Shown here: in pieces, positions 33,405-43,093 of the stretch
Position numbering within the stretch: the first letter of the stretch is position 1
Layout of the letters: every line of letters begins with the position of its first letter
Source: Cryptomeria japonica
Taxonomy: Eukaryota; Streptophyta; Pinopsida; Cupressales; Cupressaceae
Assembly (NCBI RefSeq): GCF_030272615.1
Contig: NC_081409.1
Location: 649,358,468 to 649,422,467, forward strand
Direction: 5' to 3'
Length of the DNA stretch: 64,000 bases
Program-made: the position numbers and the translations under genes
The notes under the pieces: model-generated
What the model saw: the letters and a program-made list of their open reading frames with translations, nothing else
Databases searched by the model: none
What the model was told of the DNA's origin: nothing

Positions 33405-33892
33405 TGATCTGATTTATGAAAACCAGATTACAATACCTAGTGTGATACCTGCGGTATTGTAGATTTCAACACAAAAATTGACAACAAGAAGATTGCAAAC
33501 CAAAAACTGTCTCCATTCTATTCAAAATTGGAGTTTATACAAGTCAAATGTATCCCAAGGGTCACACAAATCCCTTGGAATTGAAATGAAGAGTCATCAT
33601 AATGTTTATTACAATTAAACTATTAAAACTATCAAAATTATCAAAAAACTAAATATAAAATTTCAGTCCAGTTTGAGAAGGCATAACTTTCTCATCCTAG
33701 CTCCAAATTACAAACCGTTTGATGCGTTGGAAAGGTATTCAAATAATCTAGAACCAAATTTCGGAAACATCAATGATGCTCCATCATGTTTCCAGAAATG
33801 CACCGAAGACCCTCAAAATTGCAATTTACTAAAACATATAAAATTTTGGAAAAAAATTAGATTTCAATATTTTCCCAATTTAATCCTGATCA
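33405..33892 (-). repeat. 5' LTR of gypsy element C
   Basis: 488 bp. It differs from the 3' LTR by about seven substitutions and by a 33-bp segment at 33761-33793 with 8-bp perfect inverted arms (GGAAACAT / ATGTTTCC), replaced by about 10 bp in the 3' LTR. Confidence 0.9.
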
Positions 33893-34819
33893 TTCTCCGA
33901 TTTCTCCTTATGATTTCCTTCGTCCCTTTTTGTTTTTTCAATAGAATGGATTGGATATCTATTATATATCTTGCCAACTTGGAAGCTAACATGCTTTGGG
34001 GGTGAAAAGACATCCCTTTAATCGCCTATCTTCATAAACAATGATTAATGCTTCTAATCGCACTTTTCCACCATTATTGGTTAAATGTTCTATTTGATGT
34101 TTTCGTTTGTATTTACTTATTTAATCATATCTCTCCAAAAATTATACAGGTTGGTCAAATCACACCTCTTTAGTAATCGTGAATCTTTACTTTTGTGCAT
34201 GCTTCCTTTGGATCACAATGATAGAATTGTCTTGATTCGATACTTTCCTGTACAGTGATTATAATCTTTCTTTCTTAGATATTAATTAAAGCCATTCAAT
34301 GGGTGTCTAGTCGCTTATACTGAGTTGATGCCGTATATGATATGGCTGTCCATATTATTGAGAATCAATTACGTAGGATTTTGTTTGAAAATTGCCCGAT
34401 ACTATTACCCTTAATGGTTTATCCCGATTACTATAACTTCAGTGCTTTCCATTCGAAACTCAACGAGTGCCATGGGAGCTCTTGTCTTCACCGACCACGT
34501 AGCGAGGAAACCCGTAATTGAATTGTGGTAGCTGTATCTTACAAAGGATTTCCGTAATATCTTATTTCCTTACTGCTATATAAATAGGTTGCTTCATCCA
34601 CGGTATCACTCAGTTGATCAATGTTTGTAATAATAATAAGTCAGTAGTAAGCAAACTCTATTATTGTTTATTTCTATAAACAATAAGTTATCAATATATG
34701 TATTGTTATCATATTTATATTCTTGGATTTATTTTTATGTTTATTATTATTTTTTGTTATTTTTGATTTCGTTATGCTATATATAATGATTAAGGAGGGG
34801 ACATGACAGGTATGATCTA

Positions 34820-35030
34820 GTACTATGGAACAAGGTATGATCTAGGGGATAAGACCCACGCCATAGGGGGCCAGAAGGGCATGTGACTGCTTTTGGTTCA
34901 ATATGGGACGGTTGGGCAAACCTGGTACTAAGGAACAAGGTATGATCTAGGGGACAAGACCCACACCATAGGGGGCTAGAAGGGCACGCGACCGCTTTTG
35001 GGCTCAATATGGGACGGTTGGGCAAACCTG
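34820..35030. repeat. two-copy tandem duplication, 105-bp unit
   Basis: Copies at 34820-34924 and 34925-35030, each running from GTACTAxGGAACAAGG to GGACGGTTGGGCAAACCTG, with about nine differences. The repeat unit contains no stop in one minus-strand frame, so a repetitive 82-codon ORF appears, which I do not take as a gene. It lies immediately inside the left D LTR. Confidence 0.85.
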
Positions 35031-35219
35031 ATTTTATTCTGGTTTCAAATTCTTATAATAGAATGAATTACCTTTATGATCTTGTAAGCAATAATTGTTG
35101 CCTATGTAAATGATCTATGATTATGTGTTTACTATATGCCTGATGTGTCTTCAACTTGATTGCTCCATTATATATGTTTTGTATGAATGTTTATGGAATT
35201 GCTTAATGTTGTCATGTTT

Positions 35220-36425
35220 TCAGGATAATTACATATGTACCGTCCTAATGTATGTATTCTTTGTATATATATTATGTGTAATCATGTGATGGTTTCATGT
35301 CTAATATGTTTTTTCAGCAAGAATACCTTGTATCTTTATGTGTTGCTTCACAACTGGTATGTCTACAGCATGTCCACTCCATGAGTGCCTTTCTTATATA
35401 TGCTATGTGTCTTATGTGTATTTTTGTATTGCTTCAGGCCTTACATGTCTTATGTGCATACTTCATGCTTTATTGTATATTACTTAATGTTTACATGTGT
35501 ACTACTTCATACTTCATGTGTGTATTTCATGTTTTTTATTTGCACTACATGTCTGATATGTACTTAAGAGTATTGCTTCATGCTTTGTGTACCTGTCGTG
35601 TATTTATTGCATTACCCCTAACATGTATACTTCATGCAATACATGCATTTATATGTCTACATGCCTGATGAATGATTCATGCCTTGAGTGTATTCTTGCG
35701 GATGATTCACATATTTTTCTATATGCGTGATTTTCATGCTTTGTATGATCTATGACTTAAGTGAATTCCTGCTACTTAACTTAAGAAGATTCAATTGTAT
35801 ACTCCATACCTTATGTACTATATGTATTTCATGTGTATGTTGCATGCCTTAATTGTATTCACTTATATTATACATATGCTACACACCTTGAGTGTATTCA
35901 TGTGTATAAATCATGCTTCTTGTGATTCATGTCTTGCATGTATTCATATGTATGATTCATGCTTTACTTATGTGCATTACTTCATTCCTTACGTGTATTC
36001 ATGCATGCTGCTTCTTGCCTTACATGGTTTCAAGCCTTATGTGTGCCCATCATGTTTTATGGCATTTATGTGCATTACCTCATGCCTCATACATATACTT
36101 TATGCTGCATATGTTCATTTGTATGCTTCTTGCCTTATATGCTGAATATTGTTACATGCATTACTTACGTTTATGCTTCCAGACTTCCATGTTTACTTCA
36201 AGCCTTGCATGTATTTACATGACTTCGTGTGAATCACTTCATACCCTACGTAGATGCCTCATGTCTTACATACTCTTATGCCTCATACATTATTCCTTGC
36301 ACGTATTCATGTGTATTACATGCATTCAAGCTTCATGCTTCACTAACTTACGTTTATTGTGTATACATTTCATGTATACTTCGTGTCTTCACATATACAT
36401 ATGTATACCTTGTATTTTTATTTGG
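35220..36425. repeat. degenerate tandem repeat, CATG/TGTAT-rich
   Basis: About 1.2 kb made of diverged 20-40 bp units around TTCATGCCTTATGTGTAT and CATGTGTATGCTTCA. It ends just before the polypurine tract of the right D LTR. The open frames inside (up to 172 codons, rich in Cys, His, Leu, Tyr) follow from the repeat and have no family signature. Tandem repeats upstream of the 3' LTR are known in several plant gypsy lineages. Confidence 0.8.
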
Positions 36426-36449
36426 AGATAACTCAGTTTGAAGAAATTG

Positions 36450-36488
36450 TCAATTGCTTGAGGACAAGCAATTTCGGGAAGGGCGGAC
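36450..36488 (+). promoter_or_regulatory. polypurine tract region of the right D LTR
   Basis: TTGAGGACAAGCAATTTCG then GGAAGGGCGGAC, directly followed by LTR start TGTCATGTCC. The GAGGACAAGC phrase before a purine tract is typical of the 3' end of plant Ty3/gypsy elements. Confidence 0.65.
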
Positions 36489-37823
36489 TGTCATGTCCCC
36501 TCCTTGATTGTTATATATATTCTAAATGAAGTAATTATTATTAATTCATTAATATAATAATTAATTACCAACGAATAATTATTTGAAATTTATTTATTTA
36601 TTATATATTATTAATTAATATTTGTTCCAAATAATATTCATGAAATATTCAAATAAAAATAAATTAATATTAGAAACATAATTTACATATTCTTAATTGT
36701 AGAACACAACCTACATATTTAAAATAATAAATATATAATTTATATATATTTATATATCAATCACCGAATTCAAATAAATTAATAAAAGGCAGCGATCTGT
36801 TGTGGAGAGACATTGTTAGGGAAAGACATGTCTCTTACACATTCAAGGGATGTAACCATTTGGATTACAAGATATATAATATGAATTGAATCCCATTTTG
36901 AGGGGGGGCATCATGGAAAAAAGAAACGGAAATAAGTTCAGTTTATAATATCAACGATCATCCTTGTAGGAGCATAATATTATTTGACTGGCAGATTCCT
37001 ATTATAAAAACATTCATTCATAAAGAGAAGGGAAAGTAAGACATGGAGAATACGGAAGAAAAGTAAATTTTAAGGAGAAGGAATAGGTGGTCAGGAAAAG
37101 GCATCGAACAATAAGGAAAGAAAGTGGTGATCGATGGATATAATCAGGTTGTTGTATATTGCTGCCATTGGTATGTTTTATTTACGAATTGTTATAGTAG
37201 CGATGCTTCTTTCTGAGAACTGTTCTGCATTTATATTATTATGCAGTTATATATTTATAATAGTGTCTGAAAAATTATATATATATATAATGTCTTGATC
37301 AGAAAATAATAATATTAGATTGTAAAATCAGAAAGAACTTTCAAATAAACATTTAAGATAATAAAAATATATTATTCATTCTCGCTATTACTGTCAATAT
37401 TTAAGAAGATAGGATTGAGTTGTTTGCAAGGGAGAACAATTAGAAGGCTAAGCAGTAAAACATTCCTGTTCTTGGCGGTATGTACAGTGATGTGCTTAAT
37501 ATGAAGATGCAGAACATAATAATAATATATTTATAAAAAATAATATAACGATTATAATTATTATAATATTTTATAAGAACTGCTCTGCAGTAAATTATAT
37601 ATGATAATACTATCTGAAAATAATAAAAAAATATATAAATATATAGATATATGTATAGACATAGTAATTTGAATGAGCATTTACTGTTTGAACTGTGGAT
37701 TATCACTGATTGGATTCATGTTAAGATAATTTTGTCTCCTAATCAATTTAGTTTATGTCATAAGTATGTTGAGATGGATTAATTATGGCTAAAACAGGCC
37801 TAAACTTAGTAGGGGACATTACA
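36489..37823 (+). repeat. D LTR, right copy (plus)
   Basis: 1,335 bp, TGTCATGTCCCC ... GGGGACATTACA, with 11-bp imperfect terminal inverted repeats. It is the 3' LTR of a plus-strand gypsy element, judged by the preceding purine tract, and is oriented opposite to the left copy. It contains an internal near-duplication (GAACTGTTCTGCA ... at about 37218 and GAACTGCTCTGCA ... at about 37576). Its right flank TAGAG nearly matches TAGAA left of 27732. Confidence 0.7.
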
Positions 37824-37919
37824 TAGAGCTCCACCAAAACATTGAATTTGAGGGTTCAATTCCTAAATAGGCTACACCACGGCCTTGTACTATAGAGCGT
37901 GTTCTTTCAATGAAAATTT

Positions 37920-38800
37920 ATCTTACATAATTTAATTTTGTTAGAGATTTTTATTGAAATGTGGTGCATTCATATTAACTTTCCGTTCTTCTTGTACCTC
38001 ATCCACTTAATCTACTTGTATTATACAAATGGAATAAATAGTTAAATTGTAAGCTTATTCTTCCTAGACAGAATAGTTAGCCATAGCATTCTCCTACTAT
38101 TTTTTGCATGTCATCTCAAAGCCATTTTAAAAGATCTTTGTGATCTATTTTTTTGTTCCTCAAATGGTAAACTCCATCCTATGAATTATTTGAAACTATC
38201 ATGATTTATGTTTACCTTAAATTATCTTCCCCATTAGATATATTCTCTATTATTTGACTCCATGTACGATAGCTATTATTTTGTTCACCAAATCCTTACC
38301 TTGTAATTGGCGACTCCCAAATGTTAGGGGTCTTTCCTCTTGCATAATTACTACCCTCCTACCATACCTATGCCATACCAAGATAATCACACTACAAAAT
38401 GAAGGCTTTATAAAATTTATAATAACTAAAACTAGAGTTGTGTATGTTGCTTTCCTATGTTTTTTAAAATATCTTGGGGACTAGCTCATTTCACTAAAGA
38501 GATTCACTCAATAAACCTATGATTGTTACCGCTATGTTGTCATAAGTTTTTACAAATTAGTGATACTAATGAATAAGGTTCTAGCTATTTGTCATTCTAT
38601 TATGGCCTTGACCTTGTGAGGATCCATATTAGATCCCCTCTATGGAATAAAATGCCTTAGGTACTTGTTGGTAAATAGATTTGTACTATTAAAAATGCTC
38701 TAAAAACTTGTTTCTCTTATATTCAAGAAATAGTATAATTTGCGCCATCAATTTGTAAGGTTCCTATCTCATTAAACCTACCTTTGGTTTTAAGAGGGGC
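37920..38800 (-). pseudogene. gypsy RT end and RNase H, decayed
   Basis: Minus-strand reading: the MDPHKVKAIIEWQIART region (about 38590-38640, RT thumb, usually IDPxKVxAIxEWPxP), RFIE..SLVK.ASPQ (about 38490), then RNase H IMQEERPLTFGSRQLQGKDL (about 38290-38350, usually VLMQEGRPLAFESRxL) and an EN..A-type spacer. Stops and frameshifts in nearly every 30 codons. Orientation and order fit the fragment at 26290-26990 as the distal part of the same pol. Confidence 0.65.
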
Positions 38801-39479
38801 ATCTCCCTGGTATTGTAGACCTTGATTTTCAAATTAATTAAAATACTAATAGAGAAAAAAAATTATAGAATGAATGATTTAATAAACAAACAAATATTAA
38901 CTCGTAGTTCTCAGCATGTGTTACAATGACTCTTATTAACTTGTCTGTAGCTCAAAGAAAATACTTGAATCCATAAGCATCACAATAATTTTGAGTATAA
39001 CTTTATGATATGCAACACGATAAGATGAACACCATAAACATTCTGAAGTTAATGACATAAATAACTTTCTCCATAATCTCTATTGAAAAGAGTTCATAAA
39101 GAAAAGTCATTTATCAAAGAAAAGAAATGAAAAACTTGGAAAACCTATGAAAAAAAGCTTACAGATTGCCACCTCTCAAAACATAGATTCTTATATTTTA
39201 GACCTCCTCTTTACAAACAACTTGATAACTAACTATTTCAACTACAACTATATAATATGTCAAATAGTTTGTTATCAAGTTGTTCACCGAATTTTAAACA
39301 TTGGCATAAACAACTTGATAACTAAGCACTTTAAGAACTTATAAGAAGTTCCAATGAATTTAGAATCCAATGGACTCACTAATTACTTGTTTATTTATTT
39401 CATTCTTGTCCGAGGCATCCCATCATTGTGAACTTTTGAAACAAGTACTCCTACAATGCCTTTATCAAAAATTTGAGCC
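38801..39479. other. noncoding, no feature seen
   Basis: AT-rich. A local inverted repeat around 39215-39330 (AACAACTTGATAACTAA and TTGTTATCAAGTTGTT) is visible, otherwise nothing that can be supported. It may include further eroded gypsy gag/PR. Confidence 0.35.
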
Positions 39480-40690
39480 TTGTCATGAGCCAAACACAAT
39501 ATAGAAAGCGATTGGACGTCCTCTCAGTTCACAGAATCTATGATTCCTCTGATTCCTCTTATCCTCCTCCTTCCATTCTTTTAAATTTTATTCTGTTGAT
39601 ACTTTTATTGAGGATGCCAAGAGCAATCAACAAAAAAGTTCTGAAATCAATATTGCACTGTTAAAGAATAGTTTGGACAAGAGTCCGGAAGTAAAAGACC
39701 TTAAAGACGAGAACGTCGCTTTAGATCAAGTATTAACGGATCACTAGGACTCACAACATGAGGTAGAAGATTCGCTTCACCAGTATATTCCTTCCTTAAT
39801 TGATACGTGTAAGGAGAATTAGATTTGGACTCTAGTTGGTAGTAAGAATAAATGGAAGATAACTTGGAAAAAGAATCATGTGCGAGCGAGGAGAGACCAC
39901 GAGATTGTCTCATAGGGAGACCTGATCAAGGGAGGCCACGAAAGAAGTTTCAACTGAGAAAAGAAGATTTCAGAGAATCTTTCAGGGTTGAGAAAATATA
40001 AGGAACGAAGATTCTTTCATAAATATAAGAGGAAAAAATAGCCCGCAAAAACAATATCTGCTAAAATGCTGCATTTTAGATAACGAGATAGATGTTCTCC
40101 TTCTTCAAGAAGTAAACAAAGTAGAATCAAATTTTTCTTTTGTAGCTGCTAAAATCTGGCCGATTGCTACTTTTTGTATTATTGTCTGCAGGTGCTTAAG
40201 GAGGAATGGCTACAATGTGGAGCCCTTCTTCGTTTATGGGGTTTAAAGTGAGCCGTTACAAGAATAGACTAACAGACTAATATTTTGACCAAAGTTAACT
40301 GGAAGCTCATTAATACTTCTGCTTAGAAAATACCTCTCGGACAACCTCTCCTTGCTTAGAAAATACCTCTCGGACAAACTCTCCTTGCTGTTCGATTCCC
40401 AAATAGATATTAGATGTTGGATGGGGACTTCAACACGCCTTTGTACCGATTAAAAAAGCTTGGAAGTCAAGATGATTACTCTGAAGGTATGCTACACTTT
40501 GTAGATTTTCTAAATAGAACAGTGTTACAAGTTGTGGAGTTGAAAGATACCCAGTTCACCTGGTCCAACATGGATATGGGAAATACTTTAATCAAGTCAA
40601 GCTGGATAGATTCTTGATCTCTGGCAGTTGTGGTGGTTGAAAATTTTGTACACCTCAACGGTTGTATAAAATTGTGGATTTCAGTCACGT
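39480..40690 (+). pseudogene. L1-type LINE remnant: ORF1 end and endonuclease
   Basis: IWTLVGSKNKWKITW (end of ORF1) leads into ORF2: EDSFINIRGKNSPQKQYLLK, NEIDVLLLQEVNKVES, then the catalytic DGDFNTPL at about 40425, HFVDFLNRTVLQVVELKDTQFTW and a degenerate LDRFLIS. This is the AP-endonuclease domain of a plant L1 element, different in sequence from the LINE at 22049-24060. Several stops. RT does not follow: noncoding LTR-like DNA begins at about 40700. Confidence 0.75.
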
Positions 40691-40699
40691 GTAAGTAAA

Positions 40700-41650
40700 T
40701 ACTCTCTTAATTCTAAGGGAAGGCTCCCCCTATCTAAATTAATAAAAACAGATGGGATTACAGTTTTCCTTCATCTTTCAAGAAAAACTATATTCTTTCC
40801 TCTTCACAGGAAAGAATAGCAATTAAAAGCAAATATCAGTAACAACTTGTACCACGAAATAAGAAAGAGGAAATGAAGTTTCCGGAAAACCCAAAGATTT
40901 CCGTCATTTCCTCCGGGATGGGAAAACAATATCAAGCTCAAAGTCTTGAATATTTGCGATCCTATCAACCCTGGTAATGATAATTTTCAGAACCAAATGC
41001 AATATATAACAGCACAAAGTCTGCAAATAGAATGCACTTCTAAAGCTAATCTATTTGAGAATCTATCATAAACACAAAGTCTTGAGATCCTTCTCAACTC
41101 TAATTGTAATTTCTAAACTAATTCCACTTCCAATAGCTGCAACACAAAGTCTGCAATTAAATGAAGTGAAGCTCTTTCTAACAGCCTTCCACAATCTTCA
41201 AAATAAACACAAAGATATATCCCAAGATAACATAAGAACACAAAGCGACAAAACAAGACTTCGACACAAAGTCTGAAATTCCTCACTTCTCTTGTATTAC
41301 TCAAAGATAACAAATTTACAATTATAAAGCTCAAAGTCTTTATGAGTAGAAAATCTTGCAGAGTTTTCTTGCTTTTCAAAAGATAAAAAGATACAATAGA
41401 CCCCCTCAAGTATTTATAGGAGAGAAGTCTTGAGAAAAAGGTGGGAGGATCCCAACTAGCTTGAGAAATTCTCTCAACCACTATGTCTTATTCCAACTAC
41501 TAACTAAGACTTATTCAAGATTACAAGTCCTATTCTAAATTGACTTGTAATCAGCTTACTTGTATTTACAAAAGTGCAAGTGATCAACTTGCAATTACAA
41601 AAGCATTTCTACAAATAAACTTGTCAAAAGAAAAACTACAATTTTGAAAT
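40700..41650 (-). repeat. LTR-like noncoding region at the 3' side of element F
   Basis: Minus-strand TATA box CCTATAAATACTTGAGG at about 41408-41422. The motif ACACAAAGTCT recurs at about 41014, 41072, 41141, 41207, 41235 (shorter) and 41263, spaced mostly 58-69 bp. Position downstream of the F reading frame suggests a 3' LTR, but no polypurine tract or matching 5' copy was identified. Confidence 0.4.
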
Positions 41651-43093
41651 TACAATGCTGAAATATAAACCAAGTGTTGAAAGCACTTATACGGTAGCAT
41701 GTTTGGCCATGTATTCTTTGAACTTTTGGATAATTCCTTGTAGCTCATCAGGATTCGGCTCACGGGTATTCTTAGCAACAATCATTGTTTTGACAATAAC
41801 ATCACTACAACCAAGAATTGTAGAGTTGTACTTCTCAAGAGTGGACTGGATTTCCTACAAGAAGATTTGGTATTTCACCAAAGCTTGAATCGATGGAGCT
41901 GAAAATGGTTCATTGCTCCATTCTTGATGAATCTTCCTCTTAAAATCTGTGAAGACCTCCTCTTCTGGCAGCAACTCTCCATTCTGATTCATAATATTAC
42001 AAGAACCTTTCTCACAATGAGAAACAACATCTTGCAATACTTCGGCACGCAATCCTAAGGCCTCTCAATTTCTTCAATGAGTGCCTTTAGAACAAGGGCT
42101 TTATTCTCTAGAAGTTCTGCAAATTCTAAATACATGATTCTAGAAGAAATCATGCCATTCTCTTGAAGAACAGTCAACTTTTCTTGTGGCATCCCCTGCC
42201 AAACTTTCAAGTTGCTCTCGATGCATTCCAGATTCTGTTTGAAGGATTCAGTAGTTTGGTTCAATTTTTTTTTAATGGTCTCGAACTTAACCATTACTTG
42301 AAACACCTCCTTCAACACTTGAGCACATAGATCAGAAATCTAATCTACCCAAGAACCCAATGCTTGTACTTTCTGAACAACTCTTTCAACTTCTTGGACT
42401 AATTCTTTTGCTTTGAAAGAAGTTGAAGGATTATTCTCCCCTTCAGAAGACTTGGTAATTCTCTGAATAACTATGACAAGCTGCAAATTTTCCTCCTGCA
42501 GCTTATCTTTCTTTTCCAAAAGTTCCTCATATCATTGCACCAATGAAGACACTTAATGCTGAGAGTCATGCATGACAACTGCATGTGTTTGTTTACCAAG
42601 TTCCACCCTAGTGATTTTGTAGTTAGAAGCTTGTATCTCTTCATGTGGTTTATCTACCATTGGTTCAACAATCTCTGCAACTTTCATCCTGTTGCTGTCA
42701 ATTGTCACTCTATAAACTGTCTTAGGTCTTTTAGCAACCTTGGGTTTAGTTTGCTTGAGCTTCTGAAAAATATAAGATGTCAGGAGAAATCTCCTACTTC
42801 TTTCTTTTAGAAGTGAAAGAGCTTAGCCATGGAGGTAAACACATATAATTTGCCTCAGAAGCAACTGGGGAAGAAGCAGCTTCTATTTGAGCTAAAGTAG
42901 TCACTCTAGGAGAGGTTTTTGTTTGGACAACAATCATAGCTCGTTCAGTCACTAGAGGATGTGATGCTTGCAACATGAATTTATCAAAACCGGAAGTAGA
43001 AGTATCAATCTCCAATGATGTCAAGCCGGGCATAGAGACATGGGTAGGATTATCCTCAAAGATATCCAGTAGATCCGCCTGTGTGTGATCAAG
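41651..43093 (-). pseudogene. element F large ORF, C-terminal part
   Basis: Continues the F frame beyond the insertion at 43099: SLDHTQADLLDIFEDNPTHV, then the Thr/Ser-rich TERAMIVVQTKTSPRVTTL segment, then coiled-coil-like helices (VKFETIKKKLNQTTESFKQNLE, LTVLQENGMISSRIMYLEFAELLENK, EEVFTDFKRKIHQEW). Composition and position parallel the ends of the A frame (3-1499) and the G second frame. Broken by stops and some frameshifts. No enzymatic motif. Product not recognised. Confidence 0.6.

Larger units (their letters stand above)
28370..33897 (-). mobile_element. complete Ty3/gypsy element C with TSD
   Basis: Two LTRs (28375-28839 and 33405-33892), PBS, one long gag-pol ORF and polypurine tract, flanked by a perfect 5-bp duplication TTCTC (28370-28374 and 33893-33897). 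The LTRs differ by about seven substitutions by eye and one indel of about 23 bp, so the insertion is young. It sits inside the left D LTR. Layout is that of an autonomous gypsy element with a chromodomain-like tail. Length is 5,518 bp without the duplication, with short LTRs for a plant gypsy element. Confidence 0.95.
27732..34808 (-). repeat. D LTR, left copy (minus), interrupted by element C
   Basis: LTR on the minus strand starting TGTCATGTCCCCTCC (34808 leftward) and ending ATTATA at 27732. It consists of 33898-34808 plus 27732-28369, with gypsy element C inserted between. Total length without C is about 1.55 kb. It is homologous to the LTR at 36489-37823 in opposite orientation. Shared blocks include the terminal 30 bp at one end, about 110 bp at the other (GTCATAAGTATGTTGAGATG, GGATTAATTATGG) and an internal GAACTxxTCTGCAGTAAA block. 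The gypsy assignment rests on the polypurine-tract context of the right copy. Confidence 0.65.

Noticed and set aside
34570-34590. Plus-strand TATA box (TATATAAATAGG) as promoter of a host gene
   Set aside because: It lies inside the left D LTR, in AT-rich DNA and opposite to the LTR orientation, with no coding region downstream.
34777-35025. Minus-strand ORF with internally repeated PLWxGSxPLDHTLFxSTR
   Set aside because: The protein repeat only mirrors the 105-bp DNA duplication and the frame runs into the LTR.
35297-36441. Several plus-strand ORFs (up to 172 codons) with hydrophobic Cys/His/Tyr-rich products
   Set aside because: They come from the degenerate CATG/TGTAT repeat, occur in more than one frame at once and have no domain signature.
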